Shown here in pieces: positions 8,932 through 18,085 of a stretch of DNA of 64,000 bases. The notes below the pieces were generated by a model. The model did not search any database and had not been told where the DNA came from. It worked only from the letters and a program-made list of their open reading frames with translations. The stretch lies in assembly GCF_020009625.1 (NCBI RefSeq), contig NZ_JAIHLP010000002.1, positions 248,001 through 312,000 on the forward strand, written 5' to 3'. How positions within the stretch are numbered: the first letter of the stretch is position 1; each line of letters begins with the position of its first letter. A program made the position numbers and the translations under genes. The stretch is from Leifsonia poae. GTDB taxonomy: Bacteria > Actinomycetota > Actinomycetes > Actinomycetales > Microbacteriaceae.

Positions 8932-10331
8932 ATGACTTCCGCCGCACCTGTCTCCCCGCCCACCGAAACGTCTGCCACGCTGGGTACCGTGACCGCCACC
9001 GCACATGCTCCCTCCCGCGGGTATGGTGCGCTCTGGCGCGGTGTGCCCCGTGAGCTCGGTTTTCTGCTCCTCACGATGCCCATCGCGATAATCGGCCTCA
9101 GCGTGCTCCAACCCCTGTTCTGGGCGGGGGTGGGAACGCTGATCATCTACGTCGGCATCTTCCTGCTCATCGGCGCCTTCTATGCGGCGCGGGGTTTCGG
9201 AACACTCGAGCTCGTGCGGTTGGACTGGGCGGGCCGGGCACCGATCCAGCGTCCGCGGTGGACGACGGGAGACCGCGGGCAGGGCTTCTGGCGCGGGCTC
9301 TTCGGGCCGTTCGTGAACGGCCACTACTGGCTCTACCTGCTGCACACCATGATCATCAACCCGATCGTCAGCATCGTGTCGTGGTCGATCACCGTCGTCT
9401 GGACGGCCGGAGCGCTCGGCGGGCTCACCGACTGGTTCTGGGATCGGTTCATCCCGCACGACGGCCAGAGCGTCTTCCTCTCCCGGGTGATCGTCGACTG
9501 GATGTTCAATACCCAGTCGACTTTCGACCCCGTCGCGGGGACCGAGTCTTCTCACTCATCGCCGGGATCGTCTTCGCCCTCACTCTGCCGTTCGTCACCC
9601 GCGGCCTCACGGTGCTGCACCACGGGATCGCCCAGGGGGTGCTCGGCGCCTGGCGGTCCGATGCACTGGAGCGCGAGGTCGCTGACCTGTCGGCGTCGCG
9701 CGGTGCCGCTCTCGTCGCGGAGGACCAGGCTCTGCGCCGCCTCGAACGCGACCTCCACGACGGGCCGCAGCAGCGGCTCATCCGCCTGCAGATGGACATC
9801 GCCAGTGCGGAGCGCAAGCTGGAGAGCGACCCGGATGCTGCACGCGCCATTCTCGCTGAGGCCGGGGCGCAGGCCCGCGACACCCTCGAGGAGCTCCGTG
9901 CCCTCTCCCGCGGGTTCGCACCGCCGATCCTGCAAGACAGGGGACTGGTCACGGCCATCGAGTCGCTCGTGGCACGCAGCCCCATCCCGATTCAGCTGGA
10001 GACCGGTATCGCGCCCGGCACCCGCTTCTCGCCCGAGCTGGAACGCAGCGCGTACTACGTCGCCGCCGAACTCGCGACGAACCTCGCCAAGCATTCCGGC
10101 GCGACTTCCGCGCGGCTGTTCCTCGACACCCGTCTCGACGGGTCCGGCCGAAGCTGGCTCGATGTCTGGCTCACCGACAACGGGCACGGGGGCGCGTCGC
10201 TCGTCGACGGTCACGGCCTGAGCGGCCTCGGCGAGCGGGTGCGCGGGCTCCGCGGCGAGTTCACCGTGGACAGCCCGGTGGGAGGTCCGACACGAATCGG
10301 TGCGCACATCCCGGTGTCTGCCGCCGGATAA
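8932..10331 (+). CDS. NarL-type sensor histidine kinase (one apparent -1 frameshift)
   Basis: A membrane sensor kinase of about 466 residues. The N-terminal half has an actinobacterial sensor domain with four hydrophobic spans (LLLTMPIAIIGLSVL, GTLIIYVGIFLLIGAF and two more around 9345-9460). The C-terminal half has the HisKA_3 dimerisation box with the phospho-acceptor His in ERDLHDGPQQRL, then the ATPase N box AAELATNLAKHSG and GLSGLGERVRGL. The reading frame breaks at the G4 run 9537-9540. One added G rejoins the membrane half (ending FDPVAG) to the kinase half (DRVFSLIAGIVF). It is followed 19 bp later by its response regulator. Confidence 0.88.
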
Positions 10332-10350
10332 CGCGTCCTAGGCTGGAGGG

Positions 10351-11013
10351 GTGCCCCCGAGTGATCCCTCCCGCCTCCGCATCGTCGTCGCCGACGACTC
10401 CGTGCTGCTTCGGGAAGGCCTCGTGCGGCTGTTCGACGAGGCCGGCTTCGAGACGGTCGGCGCCTTCGGCGACGCCGACAGTCTGCTCGTCCGCATCGCC
10501 GAGCTGCAGCCGGATGTTGCCGTTCTGGACGTTCGGATGCCGCCCACGTTCCGCGATGAGGGTGTTCGCGCCGCAATCCGCATCCGGGCCGACCACCCGT
10601 CGGTCGCCGTTCTGCTGCTCAGCCAATACGTCGAAGGCACCTACGCACAGGAGCTGCTCTCGGCAGGGAACGGTGGAACCGGCTATCTGCTCAAAGACCG
10701 CATCGCTTCGCTCGAGGAGCTGAAGGATGCGGTCACCCGCGTCGCAGAGGGCGGAACTGTGCTCGACCCGCAGGTGGTGCGGGAACTGCTGGTGCGGCGC
10801 ACCGATCCACTCGCCGCGCTCACCCCGCGCGAGACCGAGGTGATGCAGCTGATGGCCGAAGGGCGCACGAACGCGGGCATCGCGCAACGGCTCACGATCG
10901 GTGTCGGCGCGGTCGAGAAGAACGTCACGGCGATCTTCCAGAAGCTCGGGCTGGAGGATTCGGGCGACGATCATCGTCGGGTCCTCGCCGTGCTCGCCTC
11001 GCTCCAGCGTTGA
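10351..11013 (+). CDS. NarL/LuxR-family response regulator
   Basis: A 220-residue transcription factor partner of the upstream kinase. The receiver domain (about 8-125) has the acidic pair in VADDS, the phospho-acceptor Asp in VAVLDVRMPP and the Lys in YLLKDRI. The C-terminal LuxR helix-turn-helix starts at LTPRETEVMQLMAEGRTNAGIA. The GTG at 10351 is used because the receiver domain begins immediately after it. Target genes are unknown. Confidence 0.92.
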   Translation: MPPSDPSRLRIVVADDSVLLREGLVRLFDEAGFETVGAFGDADSLLVRIAELQPDVAVLDVRMPPTFRDEGVRAAIRIRADHPSVAVLLLSQYVEGTYAQELLSAGNGGTGYLLKDRIASLEELKDAVTRVAEGGTVLDPQVVRELLVRRTDPLAALTPRETEVMQLMAEGRTNAGIAQRLTIGVGAVEKNVTAIFQKLGLEDSGDDHRRVLAVLASLQR

Positions 11014-11114
11014 CGTTCTGTACCCCCGCCGTTCACCCGCGGCCCTTGCCCGTTCGGCCGCCCGAGGCCAGAATGAGTGCAATCAACTCGCCGACGAGAA
11101 AGCAGGTGCTGCAC

Positions 11115-11327
11115 ATGGCTGGACTGGACGACATCACCAACAAGGCAAAAGAGTTCCTCGACAACAACGCGGTGAAGGATGCCCTCCACAGCGAACAGGC
11201 CGAGGGCATCAGCGACAAACTGCTCGACGGCGTCGCCGACGCGGCCAACAAGGTCACCGGGGGCAAGTTCGAAGAACAGATCGGCGGCGCCCGCGACGCG
11301 GTCGACGGCAAGATCGGCAACGAGTAG
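11115..11327 (+). CDS. Small antitoxin-like protein (MT0933/Rv0909 type)
   Basis: A 70-residue, charged, probably helical cytoplasmic protein, MAGLDDITNKAKEFL... ending DAVDGKIGNE, resembling the MT0933-like antitoxin family, whose mycobacterial member pairs with a toxin. No toxin gene is adjacent here: a tRNA follows and a two-component system precedes. It may therefore be a stand-alone stress protein (CsbD-like in style) rather than a working antitoxin. A longer start at 11073 is possible; the ATG at 11115 fits the family better. Confidence 0.7.
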   Translation: MAGLDDITNKAKEFLDNNAVKDALHSEQAEGISDKLLDGVADAANKVTGGKFEEQIGGARDAVDGKIGNE

Positions 11328-11410
11328 CCCCGCAGCCGTCGAAGACGCGCGAACGGCCGGTCCCGCACGCGGGGCCGGCCGTTCGTCGTCTCGGCTCACG
11401 CCGACCGATG

Positions 11411-11484
11411 TGGAGGGGATGACGGGAATCGAACCCGCGTAATCAGTTTGGAAGACTGAGGCTCTACCATTGAGCTACATCCCC
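11411..11484 (-). tRNA. tRNA-Gly (anticodon UCC)
   Basis: The minus strand folds as a cloverleaf with a 7-bp acceptor stem GGGGATG/CATCCCC, anticodon loop CTTCCAA (anticodon TCC) and T loop TTCGATT. A CCA is encoded at 11411-11413. Confidence 0.95.
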
Positions 11485-11651
11485 GTTCCCGCTCGGGAGC
11501 AGGCACCAGAACATCGTAGTACAGGTTTTGCGGCGGGCTCGACCGGCGCAGCGGGTCTCGCGCGGGTGCAGTAGACTTGCGCGTGGTCTTTCGCCCTCGA
11601 TGTGTTCGTTCGCGTCGCGGTTACGGACCGGGCGGGTTGAGGTCGCAAACC

Positions 11652-11729
11652 CGGGGCGTAGCTCAGCTTGGCTAGAGCGCCCGCTTTGGGAGCGGGAGGT
11701 CGCAGGTTCGAATCCTGTCGCCCCGACCA
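11652..11729 (+). tRNA. tRNA-Pro (anticodon UGG)
   Basis: Acceptor stem CGGGGCG/CGCCCCG, anticodon stem CCCGC/GCGGG with loop TTTGGGA (anticodon TGG), T arm GCAGG-TTCGAAT-CCTGT and an encoded ACCA end. The gap 11485-11651 holds only a plausible upstream promoter (TAGACT near 11571). Confidence 0.95.
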
Positions 11730-11781
11730 GACCTCATCCTGACGCAGAGACCACCGTTCAACTACAGGAGAACCCAACAAC

Positions 11782-13193
11782 GTGAAGACCACGGTCGAAA
11801 AGCTGAGCCCCACTCGTGCCAAGCTCACCATCTCGGTGACGCCGGAGGAGCTGAAGCCGTCCATCGCCCACGCTTACGAGCACATCGCCGAGCAGGTGAA
11901 CATCCCCGGTTTCCGCAAGGGCAAGGTTCCGCCGGCGATCATCGATCAGCGGGTCGGCAAGGCCGCCGTTCTCGAGCACGCCGTCAACGAGGGCCTCGAC
12001 GGGTTCTACCGTCAGGCCGTCGAAGAGAACGAGGTGCGTGTTCTCGGCCGTCCGGAGGCCGACATCACCGAGTGGCCGAACGAGAAGGACTTCTCGGGCG
12101 ACCTGCTGCTCACCATCGAGGTGGATGTGCGTCCCGAGGTGAAGCTCCCCAAGTACGACGCTGTGAAGATCACGGTCGACGCGGCCGAGGTCACCGACGC
12201 GGATGTCGACGAAGAGCTCGACACCCTGCGCAGCCGGTTCGGCACGCTGGTGACGGTCGACCGTCCGGCGAAGTCGGGCGACTTCGCCCAGATCGACCTG
12301 GTCGCCAAGATCGGCGGCAACGAGGTCGACACCGCCAGCAGCATCTCCTACGAGATCGGCTCCGGCGAGCTCATCGAGGGCATCGACGAGGCGCTCGACA
12401 CACTGACCGCCGGCGAGACCACCACGTTCGAGGCCCCGCTCATGGGCGGCGACCACGAGGGGAGGCCGCTGAGATCACGGTCACCCTGCTGGCCGTCAAA
12501 GAGCGTGAACTTCCGGATGCCGACGACGACTTCGCCCAGATCGCGAGCGAGTTCGACACCATCGGCGAGCTGAAAGAGAGCCTCAAGGGCCAGGTCGAGC
12601 GGGCGAAGACGTTCGGTCAGGGCACCAGCGCCCGCGACCAGCTCGTCGACAAGCTGCTCGAGCTCGTCGAGATCCCGGTTCCGCCGAAGGTGGTCGAAGA
12701 CGAGGTCCACCGTCACCTCGAGCAGGAGAACCGTCTCGAAGACGATGTGCACCGCGCCGAGGTCACCGAATCGAGCGAGAAGACGTTCCGCACGCAGATC
12801 CTGCTCGACGAGATCGCCCAGGCCGAGAAGGTCAAGGTCAGCCAGGACGAGCTCACCCAGTACCTCATCCAGGGTGCCGCCCAGTACGGCATGGAGCCGA
12901 ACGAGTTCGTCAAGATCCTGAGCGAGAACGGTCAGATCCCGTCGATGGTCGGCGAGGTCGCCCGCAACAAGGCGCTCGCGATCGTGCTCGGCAAGGCCGC
13001 TGTGACCGACTCGAACGGCAAGAAGGTCGACCTCTCCGAGTTCACGGCGCTGCCAGAAGACGACGAAGACGCAGAGAACGTCTTCGACGAGGTCGTCGAG
13101 ACGGCCGAGTCCGCCGACGTCGATGCCACCGCGGAGGAGCCGGCCGAGGAGAAGGCCGCGAAGCCGAAGAAGAAGGCCGCCGCCAAGAAGTAG
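11782..13193 (+). CDS. tig: Trigger factor (one apparent -1 frameshift)
   Basis: Ribosome-associated chaperone and peptidyl-prolyl isomerase of about 470 residues. The ribosome-docking signature GFRKGKVPP lies at about residues 44-52, the FKBP-type domain at about 160-240, and the C-terminal chaperone arms run to an acidic then Lys/Ala-rich tail ([10 protein letters not shown]). It starts with GTG at 11782 behind CAGGAGAA. The frame breaks at the G4 run 12459-12462. One extra G gives [19 protein letters not shown], the expected end of the isomerase domain. The rest of the protein is intact, so a sequence error is more likely than a truncated essential-type chaperone. Confidence 0.92.
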
Positions 13194-13203
13194 CAAACCG
13201 TGT

Positions 13204-13239
13204 CGAAAGGCCGGGCGCCGCAAGGCTCCCGGCCTTTCG
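13204..13239 (+). terminator. Terminator of tig
   Basis: A 12-bp stem (13204-13215 with 13228-13239) around a 12-nt loop, just after the stop codon. The 3' arm ends CCTTTCG. Confidence 0.7.
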
Positions 13240-13299
13240 CATACCCGTTGGGCGGGCGAGAGAGAGTGGACGCGGTCCGGACGAGGTAACGTTGGTTCC

Positions 13300-13411
13300 G
13301 ACAGTGCCTAGGGTTCCGTCCCCGCTCGGAGGATGCGGGGAGTCTGGTCCGAGCGGCACCACGGCGGAGCACCGCACCGCCGTCATCTGACAGGACAAAA
13401 GCCCGGAGGAT
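13300..13411 (+). promoter_or_regulatory. Guanidine-I (ykkC) riboswitch aptamer
   Basis: The three conserved blocks of the ykkC aptamer are present in order: CTAGGGTTCCG at 13308-13318, CTGGTCCGAG at 13344-13353 and GACAAAAGCCCGGAG at 13394-13408. Between them lie two hairpins (13319-13325/13335-13341 and 13361-13367/13377-13383), and the GGG of the first block can pair with the GCCC of the last. Guanidine-I riboswitches switch on guanidine export or degradation genes when guanidine binds. Downstream is an 8-bp hairpin (13416-13423/13428-13435), then the SD. I cannot exclude a ykkC subtype-2 aptamer (ppGpp, PRPP or nucleotide-binding), but the exporter-like gene favours guanidine. Confidence 0.78.
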
Positions 13412-13448
13412 CCCGTCGTCGTGCCGTCACGACGAACGAAAGGATCCC

Positions 13449-14315
13449 GTGCCTCCGCTCGCTCTCGGCCTCGTCATCGTCGCCGCTTTCGCCCACGCCG
13501 CCTGGAACCTCGCCTCGAAGCGGGCGAGTGCCACCGGGGCGCCGTTCATCCTGCTCGGGGCCGTCGCCTCGACCGTGCTCTGGGCACCCGTCGCGGGGGT
13601 CGAAGCCGCATTCGGTGAGGTGGACCTGCGCTGGCTGCTGCTGGGCTCGGGGGTCTCAGCGTTGATCCACGTCGGCTACATGTGGGTGCTGCAACGCGGG
13701 TACGCCGCCGGCGACATCTCTGTGGTGTACCCGATGGCGCGGGGGACGGGGCCGCTGCTCTCGGTCGTCTTCGCTATCCTGCTGTTCCATGAGCACCCGT
13801 CGGCTCTCGCCCTGGCGGGCGCGGCGGTCGTGATCGCGGGAATCGTCGGGATCGGGCTCTCCACCTCGCTCCCGGCTTCAGCCGGGCGACTGCTGGGCCC
13901 CGGGATCGCTTACGGTCTGCTCACCGGGGTGGCGATCGCGGTCTACACCCTGTGGGATGCGTTCACAGTGACCGACCTCGGCGTCTCGCCCGTGTTGTTC
14001 ATGGTCGGTTGCAGTCTGGGCGAGGTCGTGGTGCTGGCCCCGGTCGCGGTGCAGAGGCGGCCCGAGGTCGCCGCGGTGTGGCGGCGGTACCGCTGGCAGG
14101 TGATCGTCGTCGGAGTGCTCTCGCCGCTGTCGTACGTGCTGGTGCTCAGCGCCATCCGGCTCGCGCCGGTGTCGGTCGTCGCGCCGACGAGGGAACTCAG
14201 CGTCGTGCTGGTGAGTCTGGCGGGCTGGCTCATCCTCAAAGAGCCGAAGCCAGCACAGCGCATGGCGGGGGCGATCGTGGTGCTGGGCGGCGTCGCGATG
14301 CTGGCCCTCTCGTGA
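13449..14315 (+). CDS. EamA/DMT-family transporter under riboswitch control (candidate guanidine exporter)
   Basis: A 288-residue inner-membrane protein with about ten hydrophobic helices, in two EamA halves (about 1-140 and 145-288). The first half has YPMARGTGPLLSVVFAILLFHE and the second VVAPTRELSVVLVSLAGWLILKE, the paired signature of drug/metabolite transporters. It starts with GTG at 13449, behind GAAAGGA. The guanidine-I-type aptamer immediately upstream suggests the substrate is guanidinium or a related cation, by analogy with riboswitch-linked small multidrug exporters. That substrate is inference; EamA proteins also export amino acids and other metabolites. Confidence 0.85.
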   Translation: MPPLALGLVIVAAFAHAAWNLASKRASATGAPFILLGAVASTVLWAPVAGVEAAFGEVDLRWLLLGSGVSALIHVGYMWVLQRGYAAGDISVVYPMARGTGPLLSVVFAILLFHEHPSALALAGAAVVIAGIVGIGLSTSLPASAGRLLGPGIAYGLLTGVAIAVYTLWDAFTVTDLGVSPVLFMVGCSLGEVVVLAPVAVQRRPEVAAVWRRYRWQVIVVGVLSPLSYVLVLSAIRLAPVSVVAPTRELSVVLVSLAGWLILKEPKPAQRMAGAIVVLGGVAMLALS

Positions 14316-14405
14316 CGCGTCGCTCTGCCCAGGGCGAACAGGCCGGAATTGCCGGGTCGGCTCCGATAGATTCGATTCCGAAGCGACAAGGAAATGGAGC
14401 GACAC

Positions 14406-14999
14406 ATGGCCGACATGGGCATGCAACCCAGTGTTTTTGACCGACTGCTGAAAGACCGCATCATCTGGCTCGGTAGCGAGGTTCGGGACGAGAACGCGAA
14501 CGAGATCGCCGCGAAGCTGCTCCTCCTCGCCGCCGAGGACGCCAAGCGCGACATCTACCTCTACATCAACTCGCCCGGCGGCTCGATCACCGCCGGCATG
14601 GCCATCTACGACACGATGCAGTTCGTCCCGAACGACATCGTCACCGTCGGCATCGGAATGGCGGCCTCGATGGGCCAGCTGCTGCTGACCGCGGGCACCA
14701 AGGGCAAGCGCTACATCACGCCGAATGCGCGAGTGCTGCTGCACCAGCCGCACGGCGGATTCGGCGGAACCTCCAGCGACATCCAGACGCAGGCCCAGCT
14801 CATCCTCGACATGAAGAAGCGCCTGGCCGAGATCACGGCGGCGCAGACCGGCAAGTCGGTCGAGCAGATCAACGCCGACGGCGACCGCGACCGCTGGTTC
14901 ACCGCACAGCAAGCGCTCGAGTACGGCTTCGTCGACCACATCCGCGAGACGGCCACCGACGTGGTCGGCGGCGGCGGCACCGACGTGGACGCCAAGTAG
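14406..14999 (+). CDS. clpP1: ATP-dependent Clp protease proteolytic subunit 1
   Basis: A 197-residue serine protease subunit. The nucleophile Ser lies in GMAASMGQ, the catalytic His in VLLHQPHGG, and the Asp further on. Actinobacteria assemble mixed ClpP1P2 rings that work with ClpX or ClpC. The ATG at 14406 is preferred over the one at 14394, because GGAG sits at a proper distance and MADMG is the usual N-terminus. It is followed 26 bp later by clpP2. The 90-bp leader shows no clear terminator. Confidence 0.96.
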   Translation: MADMGMQPSVFDRLLKDRIIWLGSEVRDENANEIAAKLLLLAAEDAKRDIYLYINSPGGSITAGMAIYDTMQFVPNDIVTVGIGMAASMGQLLLTAGTKGKRYITPNARVLLHQPHGGFGGTSSDIQTQAQLILDMKKRLAEITAAQTGKSVEQINADGDRDRWFTAQQALEYGFVDHIRETATDVVGGGGTDVDAK

Positions 15000-15025
15000 A
15001 AGACCACGGAAGGAACAAGACGACA

Positions 15026-15694
15026 ATGAACATCCCCAACTTCGGTGGTCACGCGTTCAACGGGGTTCAGGCCCCGGGTTCGCGCTACATCCTGCCGAGC
15101 TTCGAAGAGCGCACGGCCTACGGCTACAAGCGGCAGGATCCCTACGCGAAGCTCTTCGAAGACCGCATCATCTTCCTCGGTGTGCAGGTCGACGACGCGT
15201 CGGCCGACGACATCATGGCCCAGCTGCTCGTGCTCGAGAGCCAGGATCCGGACCGCGACATCGTCATGTACATCAACTCGCCCGGTGGCTCGTTCACCGC
15301 GATGACGGCCATCTACGACACGATGCAGTACATCCGCCCGCAGATCCAGACGGTCGTTCTCGGTCAGGCCGCGTCGGCCGCCGCCGTGCTCACCGCCGCC
15401 GGCAGCCCCGGCAAGCGGCTCGCCCTCCCGAACGCCCGCATCCTCATCCACCAGCCCGCCGTCGGGGAGGCCGGGCAGGGTCAGGCGTCGGACATCGAGA
15501 TCCAGGCGAAAGAGATCCTGCGGATGCGCACCTGGCTGGAGGAGACGCTGGCGCGTCACTCCAATCGCTCGCAGGAGCAGGTGAACAAGGACATCGACCG
15601 CGACAAGATCCTGTCGGCGGACGACGCCCTCGAGTACGGTCTCATCGACCAGGTGCTCACCAGCCGCAAGACGCTGCCGGCCCTGGTCAAGTAG
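15026..15694 (+). CDS. clpP2: ATP-dependent Clp protease proteolytic subunit 2
   Basis: A 222-residue paralogue of the upstream subunit. The catalytic Ser is in GQAASAAAVL and the His in ILIHQPAVGEAGQGQASDIE. The N-terminal extension SRYILPSFEERTAYG is typical of actinobacterial ClpP2. A good SD (GGAAGGAAC) precedes the ATG. It shares an operon with clpP1; a strong hairpin follows directly. Confidence 0.96.
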   Translation: MNIPNFGGHAFNGVQAPGSRYILPSFEERTAYGYKRQDPYAKLFEDRIIFLGVQVDDASADDIMAQLLVLESQDPDRDIVMYINSPGGSFTAMTAIYDTMQYIRPQIQTVVLGQAASAAAVLTAAGSPGKRLALPNARILIHQPAVGEAGQGQASDIEIQAKEILRMRTWLEETLARHSNRSQEQVNKDIDRDKILSADDALEYGLIDQVLTSRKTLPALVK

Positions 15695-15705
15695 CGGGTT
15701 CCAGC

Positions 15706-16455
15706 ATGGCCGAACGGGGCGATCGTCTTTTCGACGATCGCCCCGTTCGTCGTGTTCGGGCGTATGCGGACGCATCGTGGGATGCGACGGCGTGGCCGGC
15801 TTCCATTCCCGCGGTCGCGCAGCTGCTGCGTGACGGCCTGGAGCTCGCTCGCGGTGTCACGTTCCTCGTGGGGGAGAACGGCAGCGGGAAGTCGACGATC
15901 ATCGAAGGCATCGCCACCGCTTACGGACTTCCTCCGGAAGGCGGGAGCAATCAGGGCTCGCATGCCACGCGGGCCACCGAGTCGCCGCTCGGCGAGTGGC
16001 TGCAGGTGGAACGTAGCGCTGGGGCGCCGAAGTGGGGGTTCTTCCTTCGCGCCGAGACCATGCACGGATACTTCAGCTATCTCGAGTCACTTCCGGGCAG
16101 CCCTGATACACACCTCCACGCGCTCAGCCACGGCGAATCGTTCAACGACCTGCTGGAGCGCAAGCTGAATCATCCCGACTTCGTCGCCGGGTTCGTGGTG
16201 CTCGACGAGCCGGAGGCCGCGCTCTCGTTCGAATCGAGTCTGAAGTGGCTGGCCAACCTCAACGACATGGTGGAGCGCGGCACACAGGTGCTCTGCGCCA
16301 CGCACTCGCCCATTCTCGCCTCTCTGCCCGGCGCGCGACTGCTGGAGGCCGGAGAGTGGGGCATCCGCGAGAGCAGCTGGGAAGACCTCGAGATCGTGGC
16401 GCACTGGCGGTCCTATCTCGACGCGCCCGCTCGCTACCTGCGTCACCTCCTCTGA
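15706..16455 (+). CDS. AAA family ATPase (AAA_15/AAA_21-like)
   Basis: A 249-residue P-loop ATPase. Walker A is GENGSGKST at about residues 56-64, a signature-like LSHGES lies near 145, and Walker B VVLDEPEAALS is near 165, followed by the switch His in CATHSPIL. This is the compact ABC/SMC-head-like ATPase seen as a free-standing protein in many bacteria; its role is unknown. The only in-frame start before the conserved VRRVRAYADASWD is the ATG at 15706, which places a 15-bp terminator-like hairpin inside its first 14 codons. The preceding clpP2 is 12 bp away and no clear SD is seen. Confidence 0.82.
   Translation: MAERGDRLFDDRPVRRVRAYADASWDATAWPASIPAVAQLLRDGLELARGVTFLVGENGSGKSTIIEGIATAYGLPPEGGSNQGSHATRATESPLGEWLQVERSAGAPKWGFFLRAETMHGYFSYLESLPGSPDTHLHALSHGESFNDLLERKLNHPDFVAGFVVLDEPEAALSFESSLKWLANLNDMVERGTQVLCATHSPILASLPGARLLEAGEWGIRESSWEDLEIVAHWRSYLDAPARYLRHLL
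15713..15747 (+). terminator. Hairpin after clpP2, inside the first codons of the ATPase gene
   Basis: A perfect 15-bp inverted repeat (15713-15727 with 15733-15747) around loop TTTTC. It looks like the terminator of the clpP operon, yet it lies within codons 3-14 of the ATPase reading frame. It may lower expression of that gene. Confidence 0.65.
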
Positions 16456-16568
16456 ACGGCGGATCGCTGCGGGCGAACGCCGCGTGACGCAAAAGCGGGC
16501 GGCGTGCGCGTCATTGTCGCCCGCACAGGTTAGGCTCGTGAGAGATTCCCGACGAAGGAGGGTGACGG

Positions 16569-17842
<1,274 letters not shown>

Positions 17843-17843
<1 letters not shown>

Positions 17844-17863
17844 CCTCGCCCTCTGCGCGAGGC
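17843..17863 (+). terminator. Short terminator of clpX
   Basis: GCCTCGC (17843-17849) pairs with GCGAGGC (17857-17863). The stem begins in the last base of the stop codon. IS-derived sequence starts directly beyond it. Confidence 0.5.
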
Positions 17864-18085
17864 GACACGGGAGTGATCACCGATCACGGTATGAACGAAC
17901 GCTGCGCCCATCAGCCGATGGCTGGTGCTGCTGCTGCGTTTGCCCGCCTGGGTCGCGGCACGGTTTCGTTCACCCCGATACCGGCCGACGAACCGATGCC
18001 GGCCGCCATCGGAAACGTTGCCCAGTTTCTTGGCGCCGATCGCGACCGGCCCGAGACGCTTCAACCAACGTCCCTGGGCGGTACA
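17864..18085 (-). pseudogene. Degraded IS481-family transposase remnant
   Basis: On the minus strand this segment begins with an element end (TGTACCGCCCAGG, 18073-18085) nearly matching the TGTAGTGCCCAGG end of the intact copy at 49648. It then jumps into the catalytic core: from about 18031 to 17861 it reads KKLGNVSDGGRHRFVGRY ... FVHTVIGDHSRVA, closely matching the intact transposase in the same order. The helix-turn-helix, the last catalytic residues and the other end are missing. Beyond 18085 comes CCTAGC, which fits the NCTAGN target of IS481. It is a dead copy left between clpX and the CLC gene. Confidence 0.85.

Noticed and set aside
11115-11327. A toxin-antitoxin module
   Set aside because: Only the antitoxin-like protein is present; no toxin-sized gene lies next to it on either side.
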